From Microbacterium sp. MYb66 (GTDB lineage Bacteria > Actinomycetota > Actinomycetes > Actinomycetales > Microbacteriaceae): 64,000 nucleotides of DNA. The stretch is taken from NCBI RefSeq assembly GCF_002979435.1, contig NZ_PCOV01000001.1, positions 62,001-126,000 of the forward strand, read 5' to 3'. Shown piece by piece: positions 35,144 to 42,988 of this stretch. Below the pieces are notes generated by a model, which had not been told where the DNA came from, searched no databases, and was given only the letters and a program-made list of their open reading frames with translations. Both the position numbers and the translations under genes were made by a program. Every line of letters begins with the position of its first letter. Position 1 is the stretch's first letter.

Positions 35144-35692
35144 TCAGCGCAGTTCAGAGATGAGCACGGCGCTGGTGCCGGAGGTGGTCGCCTCGAAGAT
35201 GTGCGGGGCGTCGCCGGCATAGGTGAGGTAGTCGCCCGGATCGAGGAGAACCGGCTCGTCGACCGGACCGATCCGCGCCTGTCCCGCGATGAGGATCACA
35301 TGCTCGACGGTGCCCGGATGGTGCGGGTCCGAGCGGCGAGCGTCGCCGGGCTCGGCATGGATCAGGTACACGTCGCGGCGCGCACCCGGCGGGCTGGCCG
35401 ACAGCAGCGTGGCACTGTACGCGGCGGCGGAGGAGGGGACGCCGGCGAGATCGTCGGCGCGGATGAGCGTCGGCGCGTTCGCCTGCTGGTCGACGAGCAC
35501 GGCGAACGGCACGCCGAGCGCCACGCCGAGCGCCCAGAGCGTCTCGACGCTGGGGTTGCCTGCACCGCTCTCGAGTTGTGAGACCGTCGCCTTGGATATG
35601 CCGGCGCGTCGAGCGAGCTCCGAGACCGACAGGCTCGCGGCCTCTCGCTCCCGGCGCAGCGTGCGGGCGATGCGTGTGCGGAGTTCCTCCAT
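35144..35692 (-). CDS. XRE-family regulator with C-terminal cupin domain
   Basis: A 182-residue regulator. The N-terminal helix-turn-helix (residues 10-65, SVSELARRAGISKATVSQLE) is followed by a cupin fold (about 75-180) containing HPGTVEHVILIAG and a small-molecule-binding barrel. This HutR/SutR-like architecture often controls adjacent transport or catabolic genes. It is divergent from azlCD, with two imperfect palindromes in the shared region, so it probably regulates azlCD and itself. The ligand, possibly an amino acid, is unknown. Confidence 0.87.
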   Translation of the reverse strand: MEELRTRIARTLRREREAASLSVSELARRAGISKATVSQLESGAGNPSVETLWALGVALGVPFAVLVDQQANAPTLIRADDLAGVPSSAAAYSATLLSASPPGARRDVYLIHAEPGDARRSDPHHPGTVEHVILIAGQARIGPVDEPVLLDPGDYLTYAGDAPHIFEATTSGTSAVLISELR

Positions 35693-35704
35693 GTGTTCAT
35701 CATG

Positions 35705-35776
35705 TCAAACGTTCGTTCGCTTGACTATCCATCCGAGATTGTTCAGAATGATGGTCATGCGTTCATTGAAACGAAC
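35705..35776. promoter_or_regulatory. azlCD promoter with two palindromic operator candidates
   Basis: TTGACT (35721-35726) and CAGAAT (35744-35749) are 17 bp apart, a good plus-strand promoter starting near 35756. A 20-bp imperfect palindrome with TCAAACG/CGCTTGA arms at 35705-35724 overlaps the -35. A second one, GTTCATTGAAACGAAC at 35761-35776, lies just after the expected start site. The arrangement fits repression by the neighbouring XRE regulator. Confidence 0.5.
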
Positions 35777-35794
35777 ACCGACTTCGAGGCGGCG

Positions 35795-36517
35795 ATGACC
35801 GCGGAGCGGGAGGTCTGGCGCGAGGCGCTCGGTGTCGTGCTCGCGACCAGCGCCTACGGCATCTCCTTCGGCGCCCTGGCTGTGGCATCCGGTCTCGACG
35901 TGTGGCAGACCTGTGTGCTGAGCCTTCTGATGTTCACGGGCGGTTCGCAGTTCGCCTTCGTCGGGGTCTTCAGCGCCGGGGGCGTCGCCGCGCTGCCGTC
36001 CGCGATCGCCTCGGCGGCCCTTCTGGGTGTGCGCAACGTGGCCTACGGCATGCGCATGTCGCCGATCGTGGGCGGGGGACCGGCTCTCCGGGCCGCAGCG
36101 GCGCACTTCACGATCGACGAGTCGACGGCCGTCGCGATCTCGCAGAACGATCCTCGCCTGCGCCGAGTGGGCTTCTGGGTGACCGGCGTCGGCATCTTCG
36201 TCGGATGGAACATCACGACGCTGATCGGCGCACTCGTCGGCGACGTGCTCGGAGACCCCAAGACGTGGGGACTGGACGCCGCAGCCGCCGCCGCGTTCCT
36301 CGCCCTGCTCTGGCCGCGGCTCAGGCGGCGACAGGCGATCGCCGTGGGCGTGGCGGCAGCGGTCGTCGCGGCTGCCTTCACTCCGTTCCTCATGCCGGGG
36401 CTTCCGGTGCTGGTCGCCGCCGTCGTCGCGATCGCGGTCGGATGGTTCAACTGGCTGGGGCGGCCGGTCCCGCCGCCCGACGATGCATCCGTCGCCGGCT
36501 CGGAGGCTCGCTCGTGA
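35795..36517 (+). CDS. azlC: AzlC-family branched-chain amino acid exporter, large subunit
   Basis: A 240-residue membrane protein that with AzlD exports branched-chain amino acids or analogues. The N-terminal block SAYGISFGALAVASGL and the later SQFAFVGVF and NVAYGMRM segments are typical. The frame is open back to 35693, but that would start upstream of a good promoter (35721-35749); ATG 35795 has GAGG 5 nt upstream and gives the family-length protein. It overlaps azlD by 4 nt. Confidence 0.88.
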   Translation: MTAEREVWREALGVVLATSAYGISFGALAVASGLDVWQTCVLSLLMFTGGSQFAFVGVFSAGGVAALPSAIASAALLGVRNVAYGMRMSPIVGGGPALRAAAAHFTIDESTAVAISQNDPRLRRVGFWVTGVGIFVGWNITTLIGALVGDVLGDPKTWGLDAAAAAAFLALLWPRLRRRQAIAVGVAAAVVAAAFTPFLMPGLPVLVAAVVAIAVGWFNWLGRPVPPPDDASVAGSEARS

Positions 36518-36828
36518 GCGTCTGGAGCGCGATCCTGCTCGCGGCGCTGATCTGCCTGGCGCTGAAGGCCGCCGGCTACCTCGTGCCGCCGAAGGCGCTC
36601 GAGGCTCCCCGTACGGCGCGAATCTCGGATCTGCTGACGGTGGCGCTGCTGGCGGCCCTCGTCGCCGTCCAGACGCTCGGCGACGGTCAGTCGATCACGG
36701 TGGATGCGCGGGTGCCGGCGCTGCTCGTCGCCGGAGGACTCCTGTGGCTCCGGCAGTCGTTCCTCGTGGTGGTCGCCGCGGCCGCGCTCGTCGCGGCCCT
36801 CTTGCGTCTCTTCGGCCTCGCCGCCTGA
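36514..36828 (+). CDS. azlD: AzlD-family small subunit
   Basis: A 104-residue protein with three to four membrane helices. KAAGYLVP near residue 20 and the VPALLVAGGLLWLRQSFLVVV region fit AzlD. GTG 36514 overlaps the azlC stop by 4 nt. The pair forms the export complex in the inner membrane. Confidence 0.87.
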   Translation: MSVWSAILLAALICLALKAAGYLVPPKALEAPRTARISDLLTVALLAALVAVQTLGDGQSITVDARVPALLVAGGLLWLRQSFLVVVAAAALVAALLRLFGLAA

Positions 36829-36860
36829 TCCGGCCGCGGTCGGATCACCGGACTCGCCGG

Positions 36861-36866
36861 TAGAAT
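36861..36866 (+). promoter_or_regulatory. -10 element, leaderless promoter
   Basis: TAGAAT (one mismatch from TATAAT), spacer CGTCGC, then GTG at 36873. The spacing is exactly 6 nt. Confidence 0.6.
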
Positions 36867-36872
36867 CGTCGC

Positions 36873-37283
36873 GTGCGCGTGAGCTGGGTGTCGAGAGTGT
36901 TGTCGTGGGTCGCTGCCGCCCTCGTGGGCGGTGTCTACGGCGTCGCGGGCACGATCGCGCACAGTGTGACCTGGGGACCGATCCCGGTCGGGATCATCGT
37001 CTCCGCGATCGCCTGCGCCGCGATCCTCGTCGCGGTGCGCGCACTCACGCATGATCGCGGTGCCGCCGTGGCCGCAGGTCTCGGGATGCTCGGGATGCTC
37101 GTGCTGATCTCGGGGGTCGGCCCCGGAGGCTCGGTCGTGGTGCAGGACTCGCTCGCCGGACGCATCTGGACGTACCTGGTCGGGGGCATCGTGCTGCTGG
37201 TCATCGCCTGGCCCTCCTTCTCGCAGCGCCCCGTGACGACGCAGGCGCCTGCCGCGCAGGAACCCGAGCCCCGCGAGTCGTAG
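36873..37283 (+). CDS. Small membrane protein of unknown function
   Basis: A 136-residue protein with four hydrophobic segments (about residues 8-28, 38-55, 65-85 and 95-118) and a polar Pro/Gln/Glu-rich cytoplasmic tail. I do not recognise a family. It begins with GTG placed exactly 6 nt after TAGAAT. Its TAG stop is reused as the first three bases of the -10 hexamer (TAGACT) of the ferredoxin gene. A similar small membrane protein before fdxA is common in related genomes, as far as I recall. Confidence 0.7.
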   Translation: MRVSWVSRVLSWVAAALVGGVYGVAGTIAHSVTWGPIPVGIIVSAIACAAILVAVRALTHDRGAAVAAGLGMLGMLVLISGVGPGGSVVVQDSLAGRIWTYLVGGIVLLVIAWPSFSQRPVTTQAPAAQEPEPRES

Positions 37284-37286
37284 ACT
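37281..37286 (+). promoter_or_regulatory. -10 element, leaderless promoter of ferredoxin
   Basis: TAGACT, spacer GAGGGG, then GTG at 37293. The hexamer overlaps the upstream stop codon. Confidence 0.55.
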
Positions 37287-37292
37287 GAGGGG

Positions 37293-37613
37293 GTGACGTA
37301 TGTGATCGCCCTCCCGTGCGTCGATGTCAAGGATCGCGCCTGCATCGACGAGTGCCCCGTTGACTGCATCTACGAGGGTGAACGGTCGCTGTACATCCAC
37401 CCGGACGAGTGCGTGGACTGCGGCGCCTGCGAACCCGTGTGCCCGGTCGAGGCCATCTACTACGAAGACGATCTGCCCGACGAGTGGCAGGACTACTACA
37501 AGGCCAACGTCGAGTTCTTCGACGAGATCGGCTCGCCCGGCGGAGCCGCCAAGGTCGGCGTCTACTCGTTCGACCACCCGATCATCGCCGCGCTCCCGCC
37601 GCAGGGCGAGTAG
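37293..37613 (+). CDS. fdxA: 7Fe/8Fe bacterial ferredoxin
   Basis: A 106-residue soluble electron carrier. The cluster motifs are CIDECPVDC (residues 17-25) and [12 protein letters not shown] (around 40-51), the mycobacterial FdxA/FdxC arrangement with one 3Fe-4S and one 4Fe-4S cluster expected. The acidic C-terminal tail is typical. GTG 37293 is 6 nt after TAGACT. dapC follows 8 nt after the stop, so the two are probably one transcript. Confidence 0.93.
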   Translation: MTYVIALPCVDVKDRACIDECPVDCIYEGERSLYIHPDECVDCGACEPVCPVEAIYYEDDLPDEWQDYYKANVEFFDEIGSPGGAAKVGVYSFDHPIIAALPPQGE

Positions 37614-37621
37614 GCGCGTCC

Positions 37622-38734
37622 GTGAGCGTCCGCGACCTCGCCGACTATCCGTGGGACGCCGTCGTCCCGTTCCGCGAGCGTGCTGCACAGCACCCCGGCG
37701 GTCTGGTCGATCTGTCCGTCGGGTCCCCGGTCGACCCGACGCCGGAGATCATCCGGCGTGCACTCGCCGAGGCGACCGACGCGCACGCGTACCCGCAGAC
37801 GGTGGGAACGCCGAGCCTGCGCGAGGCCATCGTCGACTGGTACGCCCGGCGCAGAGGCGTCTCCGACCTCACCGTCGACAACGTCCTCCCCACGATCGGG
37901 TCCAAGGAGCTCGTCGCGCTGCTGCCGACGCTGCTCGGCCTTGGCGCGGGAGACGTGGTCGTGCACCCTCGCGTCGCGTACCCGACATATGAGGTCGGCG
38001 CCCGCGTCGTCGGTGCCACGCCGGTGCCTGCGGACGACCCCGCGGAATGGCCGGAGGGCACGAAGCTCATCTGGATCAACACCCCGGGCAACCCGGACGG
38101 CCGCACCTGGACCGTCGACGAGCTGGCCGCGGCCGTGCGTCGCGCGCGGGAACTCGGCGCGGTCCTCGCGAGCGACGAATGCTACGCCGAGCTGGGCTGG
38201 GACGGCGCCTGGGCGACGGAGCCGATCCCGTCGATCCTCGACCCGCGGGTGACGGGCGGCTCGCGCTCGAACCTGCTCAGCGTGTATTCGCTGAGCAAGC
38301 AGTCCAACCTCGCCGGCTACCGCGCCGCGTTCGTCGCCGGTTGCGCGCGCATCGTCGGAGACCTGCTCACGGCCCGCAAGCACCTCGGTCTGATGCCCCC
38401 TGCTCCCGTGCAGCACGCCATGGCGGTGGCGCTGGGAGACGACGAGCACGTTGCCGCGCAGAAGCAGCTCTACCGCACCCGCCGTGAGGCTCTGCGCCCG
38501 GCACTGGAGGCCGCCGGCTTCCGGATCGACGGCTCCGAGGCCGGACTGTACCTGTGGGCGACGGAAGGGCGGGATGCCTGGGAGTCGATGGGTCGGCTCG
38601 CCGATCTCGGCATCCTTGCGGGTCCTGGTCCGTTCTACGGAGCCGATTCCGCGCAGCATGTCCGACTCGCGCTCACGGCGCCGACCGCGCACGTCCGCGA
38701 GGCGGCACATCGGCTTTCGGTGGGGAACCTGTAG
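37622..38734 (+). CDS. dapC: Succinyldiaminopimelate transaminase
   Basis: A 370-residue class I/II PLP aminotransferase making N-succinyl-LL-diaminopimelate in lysine and peptidoglycan precursor synthesis. The N-terminus DLSVGSPVDPTPEII and the substrate block NTPGNPDGRTW are characteristic, and the PLP lysine is in YSLSKQSNLAGYRA (about residue 226). GTG 37622 is chosen 8 nt after the ferredoxin stop; the frame extends back into fdxA. The fdxA-dapC pairing and the dapD/dapE genes 4 kb downstream support the assignment. Confidence 0.92.
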   Translation: MSVRDLADYPWDAVVPFRERAAQHPGGLVDLSVGSPVDPTPEIIRRALAEATDAHAYPQTVGTPSLREAIVDWYARRRGVSDLTVDNVLPTIGSKELVALLPTLLGLGAGDVVVHPRVAYPTYEVGARVVGATPVPADDPAEWPEGTKLIWINTPGNPDGRTWTVDELAAAVRRARELGAVLASDECYAELGWDGAWATEPIPSILDPRVTGGSRSNLLSVYSLSKQSNLAGYRAAFVAGCARIVGDLLTARKHLGLMPPAPVQHAMAVALGDDEHVAAQKQLYRTRREALRPALEAAGFRIDGSEAGLYLWATEGRDAWESMGRLADLGILAGPGPFYGADSAQHVRLALTAPTAHVREAAHRLSVGNL

Positions 38735-38774
38735 GTTCTCTCCTTGCAGACGGCATCTGTTTGGCGGATGTCAC

Positions 38775-38794
38775 AGTAGGCCTGTGTGCCTACT
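38775..38794. promoter_or_regulatory. 20-bp palindrome upstream of citrate synthase
   Basis: AGTAGGC and GCCTACT arms separated by 6 nt (CTGTGT). The right arm abuts TAGGCT at 38794-38799, a possible -10. A carbon-metabolism regulator could bind here; no known motif is recognised. The remaining 38800-38927 is the gltA leader with no gene. Confidence 0.45.
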
Positions 38795-38927
38795 AGGCTG
38801 TAAAGGCGATTCGGTCGTGACCCGACCTGGTGCCTCAGCGCCGTGAGATCGCCAGTTCCGACTTGATCAAGATCTTGTCCGACACCACTGCGAACGAGCG
38901 GGGGTCGGACGCCAGGAGGAGGTCCGC

Positions 38928-40217
38928 GTGAGCGCAGCGGCAGAGCAGACGGCGAAGCTGACGATCGGCGACACGACCGCGGAGTTCCCGGTGCTGCGCG
39001 GCACGGCGGGGCACGACAGCATCGATTTCTCGACGCTGACTCGGCAGACCGGCTACACGGGCCTCGACTACGGCTTCGTGAACACCGCGTCCACGAAGTC
39101 CGAGATCACGTTCATCGACGGCGACAAGGGCATCCTGCGCTACCGCGGATATCCGATCGAGCAGCTTGCCGGATCGACCAGCTACCTCGAGGTGGCCTGG
39201 CTCCTCATCTACGGCGAGCTCCCGTCCGCATCCGAGCTTGCGGATTTCGACGAGAAGATCCGTCGTCACACGCTGCTGCACGAAGACCTCAAGCGCTTCT
39301 TCTCGGCGCTGCCGCACACCGCCCACCCGATGTCGGTGCTCTCCTCGGCGGTCGCCGCTCTCTCGACCTACTACGAGGGTCAGACCGACCCGCACAACCC
39401 CGAGCACGTCGAGCTGAACATGGTGCGCATGCTCGCGAAGCTTCCGGTGATCGCCGCCTACGCGCACAAGAAAAGCGTCGGACAGGCCTTCCTCTACCCG
39501 GACAACTCGTTGAGCTTCGTAGACAACTTCCTCAAGCTGAACTTCGGCGTGCACAGCGAGGAGTACGAGGTCAACCCGGTCATGTCGAAGGCGCTCGAAC
39601 TGCTCCTCATCCTCCACGAGGACCACGAGCAGAACGCCTCGACCTCGACAGTCCGTCTGGTGGGCTCCACCGGCGCGAACCAGTTCGCCTCGGTCTCGGC
39701 CGGCATCCAGGCCCTCTCCGGTCCGCTCCACGGTGGGGCGAACGAGGCCGTGCTGACGATGCTCGGTCAGATCCGCGATTCCGGTCAGAGCGTCTCGCGC
39801 TTCGTCGAGCGGGTGAAGAACAAGGAAGAGGGCGTGAAGCTGATGGGCTTCGGGCACCGGGTGTACAAGAACTACGACCCGCGCGCCAAGCTCGTCAAGG
39901 ATGCCGCAGATGAGGTGCTCTCCTCGCTGGGCGTCACCGACCCGCTGCTCGACCTGGCGAAGGAGCTCGAGGAGCTCGCGCTGGCCGACGACTACTTCCG
40001 CGAGCGTCGTCTGTACCCGAACGTCGACTTCTACACCGGTGTCATCTACAAGGCGATGGGTTTCCCGACGCGGATGTTCACGGTGCTGTTCGCCATCGGT
40101 CGTCTGCCGGGTTGGCTGGCGCAGTGGCGCGAGCTGCAGCTCGACCCGCAGACCAAGATCGGTCGCCCGCAGCAGCTGTACACGGGGGCACCCGAGCGGT
40201 CGTTCCCGACGCGCTGA
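38928..40217 (+). CDS. gltA: Citrate synthase (type II)
   Basis: A 429-residue enzyme condensing acetyl-CoA and oxaloacetate. The type II N-terminal beta domain is present (residues 10-60). The catalytic His is in GFGHRVYKNYDPRA (about 308), another His is in GPLHGGANE (about 269), and the catalytic Asp is in NVDFYTGV (about 367). GTG 38928 follows GGAGG. It stands alone between dapC and a convergent helicase, with a strong terminator after it. Confidence 0.96.
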   Translation: MSAAAEQTAKLTIGDTTAEFPVLRGTAGHDSIDFSTLTRQTGYTGLDYGFVNTASTKSEITFIDGDKGILRYRGYPIEQLAGSTSYLEVAWLLIYGELPSASELADFDEKIRRHTLLHEDLKRFFSALPHTAHPMSVLSSAVAALSTYYEGQTDPHNPEHVELNMVRMLAKLPVIAAYAHKKSVGQAFLYPDNSLSFVDNFLKLNFGVHSEEYEVNPVMSKALELLLILHEDHEQNASTSTVRLVGSTGANQFASVSAGIQALSGPLHGGANEAVLTMLGQIRDSGQSVSRFVERVKNKEEGVKLMGFGHRVYKNYDPRAKLVKDAADEVLSSLGVTDPLLDLAKELEELALADDYFRERRLYPNVDFYTGVIYKAMGFPTRMFTVLFAIGRLPGWLAQWRELQLDPQTKIGRPQQLYTGAPERSFPTR

Positions 40218-40230
40218 GCCCACTCAATCG

Positions 40231-40270
40231 AGAGAGCGCCCCCTCCGCCGAAGCGGAGGGGGCGCTCTCT
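40231..40270. terminator. Strong bidirectional terminator (18-bp stem)
   Basis: A perfect 18-bp stem, AGAGAGCGCCCCCTCCGC with its complement, around a CGAA tetraloop. It lies between the convergent gltA and DEAD-box helicase genes. TCGTCGTT follows on the plus strand and TGAGTGG on the minus strand. Confidence 0.85.
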
Positions 40271-40292
40271 CGTCGTTCCGAGTGCTTCGGGG

Positions 40293-41681
40293 TCAGCGTC
40301 CCTGCGACCCGCGGCCGCCGCCCTGACGGGACTGGCCGCTGCTCTGCGTGGAGTAGCCACCGCCCTGTCCGGCTCCCGAGCCACCGGCGCGGGGACGGCG
40401 ACGGCGACGTGCGGGCGGGTTCGCGGCTCCGCTCTTCTCGCCCCCTGCCGGACGCTGCTTCGAGGACTGGCGCTGCTGCTGCTGCGGCTGGACCGGCGCG
40501 GGGCGCACGTGCGCGGCACGCTCGGGCACCAGGGCGGTGATCGCAGCCGTGGTCACGTCTTCGAGCGGAGCCGTGATGGCGGCCTTGCGCAGGAGGTCCT
40601 TGACGTCGCGGCGCTGCTCGGGGAGCACGACGGTCACGACGGTGCCGGCAGCACCGGCACGGGCCGTGCGGCCGGAGCGGTGCAGGTACGCCTTGTGCTC
40701 GACGGGCGGGTCGACGTGGACGACGAGGTCCACATTGTCGACGTGCACGCCACGGGCGGCGACGTCGGTCGCGACCAGGACGCGCACTCCACCGTCTTCG
40801 GGCGCGGTGGAGAAGGCGCCGAGATTGCGCTCGCGGGCGTTCTGCGACAGGTTGCCGTGCAGATCGACGGCCGGGATGCCGGCGGCGGTGAGCTGCTTCG
40901 CGAGCTTCTTCGCCTGGTGCTTGGTGCGGGTGAAGAGGATGCGACGGCCGGTGCCCGAGGCGAGCTCGCGCACGAGGGCGGTCTTGTTGTCGGTCGAGTC
41001 GACCACGAGCACGCGGTGCGTCATCTCGCCGACGGGCACGCTCTCCTCGTCCACCTCGTGGCTGACCGCGTTCGAGAGGAAGCGACGGGCGAGGGTGTCG
41101 ATGCCGCGGTCCAGCGTCGCGCTGAACAGCAGGCGCTGTCCACCGGCGGGAGTCGCGGTGAGGATGCGGGTGACGCCGGGGAGGAAGCCGAGGTCGGCCA
41201 TGTGGTCGGCCTCGTCGAGCACGGTGACCTCGATCGCGCTGAGGCGAACGACCTGCTGCTTCATGAGGTCTTCGAGTCGACCGGGGCAGGCGACGACGAT
41301 GTCGACGCCGCCGCGCAGCGCCTGCTCCTGCGGACGCTGGCTGACGCCGCCGAAGACGGTGGTGACGCGCAGGCCGGCCGCCTCGGCGAGAGGGGCGATG
41401 GTGGCCGCGATCTGCGTCGCGAGCTCACGGGTGGGAGCGAGGACGAGTCCGCGCGGGAGGCCGGCGCGGCGCTGGCCGCCGGACGCGGCGAGACGCGCGA
41501 CGAGCGGCAGGGCGAACGCGATGGTCTTGCCGCTGCCGGTGCGTCCGCGACCCAGGAGGTCGCGGCCCGCAAGGGAGTCGGGAAGAGTGTCGCGCTGGAT
41601 GGCGAACGCCTCGGTCTTGCCGGAATCGGCGAGAACGGCGGCGAGCTCGGCGGGAACGCCGAGTTCAAGGAAAGTAGACAT
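40293..41681 (-). CDS. DEAD-box RNA helicase with basic C-terminal tail
   Basis: A 462-residue RNA helicase. Motif I is GRTGSGKT, motif II VLDEADH, motif III SAT, and motif VI HRSGRTARAG. RecA-like domains span about 1-370; the last 80 residues are Gln/Gly/Arg-rich (GGGYSTQSSGQSRQGGG type) and probably bind RNA nonspecifically. Motif II is DEAD here. ATG 41681 has GGAG about 8 nt upstream. A -10 at 41878-41883 implies a leader of about 190 nt, unusually long for this window. Confidence 0.92.
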   Translation of the reverse strand: MSTFLELGVPAELAAVLADSGKTEAFAIQRDTLPDSLAGRDLLGRGRTGSGKTIAFALPLVARLAASGGQRRAGLPRGLVLAPTRELATQIAATIAPLAEAAGLRVTTVFGGVSQRPQEQALRGGVDIVVACPGRLEDLMKQQVVRLSAIEVTVLDEADHMADLGFLPGVTRILTATPAGGQRLLFSATLDRGIDTLARRFLSNAVSHEVDEESVPVGEMTHRVLVVDSTDNKTALVRELASGTGRRILFTRTKHQAKKLAKQLTAAGIPAVDLHGNLSQNARERNLGAFSTAPEDGGVRVLVATDVAARGVHVDNVDLVVHVDPPVEHKAYLHRSGRTARAGAAGTVVTVVLPEQRRDVKDLLRKAAITAPLEDVTTAAITALVPERAAHVRPAPVQPQQQQRQSSKQRPAGGEKSGAANPPARRRRRPRAGGSGAGQGGGYSTQSSGQSRQGGGRGSQGR

Positions 41682-41877
41682 GCAGAAACTCCGTCAGCGC
41701 ACGAGTCATCGGCGCGAGATAGGGGGTGAGGTGGGCGACGGCGCAGGAATTGCGCATCGATTCGCCGTTCGAAAGGCCAGCTCGTGCTGGTTGTGGGAGC
41801 AGTCCTGCTCGCTTCGGTCCTCGGAGACCCCGTGACGACGACGATGTTGCGGGACCGGCGGTCGGTGCAACGCTGCC

Positions 41878-41883
41878 AGTCTA
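41878..41883 (-). promoter_or_regulatory. -10 of the DEAD-box helicase, with a ~190-nt leader
   Basis: TAGACT on the minus strand; transcription would begin near 41871. The 41682-41871 leader has no convincing gene. It is a candidate for cold-responsive or autoregulatory structure. Confidence 0.4.
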
Positions 41884-41888
41884 CCAGT

Positions 41889-41916
41889 GCGGGCATGCCA
41901 CCGGCTGCATGCCCGC
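41889..41916 (-). terminator. Hairpin downstream of dapD
   Basis: A perfect 10-bp inverted repeat, GCGGGCATGC and GCATGCCCGC, with an 8-nt loop, 59 bp after the dapD stop and just before the helicase promoter. No T-run. Confidence 0.5.
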
Positions 41917-41975
41917 TGCGTGGGCGGGTCGGCGACGATCGGAGAGGTGGTTCAGACCGGCTCTCCCACCGGTGC

Positions 41976-42923
41976 TCAGGCGTGCAGGGCCTCGTTCAGC
42001 GTGACGCCCACGCCCGCGCGCCGCACGGCTTCGACGGCGCCGCTGAGCGAGTTCCTGCGGAACAGCAGGCCGTCCTGTCCGGAAAGATCCGAGCCCTTCA
42101 CTGTGGTCCGGCCGCCGTCGGGAGTCGCGGGACCGTCGACGAGGACGATCTTCGTGCCGGCGGTCACGTAGAGGCCCGCTTCGACGACGCAGTCGTCTCC
42201 GAGCGAGATGCCGATGCCGGCATTCGCGCCGAGGAGCGTGCGTGCGCCGATCGACACCCGGTGGCTGCCGCCGCCGGAGAGCGTGCCCATGATGGAGGAA
42301 CCGCCGCCGATGTCGCTGCCGTCGCCGACGACGACTCCCTGCGAGATGCGCCCCTCGACCATCGAGGCACCGAGCGTGCCGGCGTTGAAGTTGACGAACC
42401 CCTCGTGCATGACGGTCGTGCCGGGGGAGAGGTGCGCACCCAGGCGTACCCGGGAGGCATCCGCGATGCGGACGCCGGCAGGCTGCACGTAGTCGGTGAG
42501 ACGCGGGAACTTGTCCAGACCCTGCACCTGGATGCCGGCGCGCTGGAGCAGCGGCCGCAGACGTGCCGCGTCGGCGGGGAGCACCGGTCCGGCGTTCGTC
42601 CAGGCGACGTTCGGAAGATGCCCGAAGACGCCGTCCAGGTTCAGCTCGTTCGGGCGCACCACGAGGTGCGAGAGCGCGTGCAGGCGCAGGTAGGCGTCAG
42701 CCGTGGAGGCCGGTGCCTCATCGAGGTCGATCTGCAGCTGCACCACTTCGACGGTGACGTTGCGGCGCTCATCGCGGCCGACGAGCGGCTCGAGCGCGGC
42801 GACCTCGGCCTCGTCCGGCGCCGCGGCGCCGACGCGGACCTCGGGGTACCAGGCATCCAGGACGGTGCCGTCTCCGGCGATCGTGGTCAGTCCGATTCCC
42901 CATACCGTTCGTGCGTCGCTCAT
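41976..42923 (-). CDS. dapD: Tetrahydrodipicolinate N-succinyltransferase (actinobacterial type)
   Basis: A 315-residue trimeric enzyme succinylating tetrahydrodipicolinate, the first step of the succinylase branch to meso-diaminopimelate. The C-terminal left-handed beta-helix is visible as hexapeptide repeats ([20 protein letters not shown], about 150-230), preceded by an N-terminal domain. The [14 protein letters not shown] block is typical of the actinobacterial group. ATG 42923 is exactly 6 nt after TAGCGT. It is divergent from dapE with only 65 bp between start codons. Confidence 0.93.
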   Translation of the reverse strand: MSDARTVWGIGLTTIAGDGTVLDAWYPEVRVGAAAPDEAEVAALEPLVGRDERRNVTVEVVQLQIDLDEAPASTADAYLRLHALSHLVVRPNELNLDGVFGHLPNVAWTNAGPVLPADAARLRPLLQRAGIQVQGLDKFPRLTDYVQPAGVRIADASRVRLGAHLSPGTTVMHEGFVNFNAGTLGASMVEGRISQGVVVGDGSDIGGGSSIMGTLSGGGSHRVSIGARTLLGANAGIGISLGDDCVVEAGLYVTAGTKIVLVDGPATPDGGRTTVKGSDLSGQDGLLFRRNSLSGAVEAVRRAGVGVTLNEALHA

Positions 42924-42929
42924 CCCTCC

Positions 42930-42935
42930 ACGCTA
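42930..42935 (-). promoter_or_regulatory. -10 element, leaderless promoter of dapD
   Basis: TAGCGT on the minus strand, spacer GGAGGG, then ATG 42923. The spacer resembles a Shine-Dalgarno but would not be transcribed if the start is 6-7 nt downstream of the -10. Confidence 0.55.
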
Positions 42936-42976
42936 TCGCGCCGGGCGGTCGGCGACGGCACGCATGACGGGGTAAG

Positions 42977-42982
42977 TAGTCT
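42977..42982 (+). promoter_or_regulatory. -10 element, leaderless promoter of dapE
   Basis: TAGTCT, spacer TGTCCC, then ATG 42989. There is no Shine-Dalgarno, so a leaderless mRNA is the simplest reading. Confidence 0.6.
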
Positions 42983-42988
42983 TGTCCC

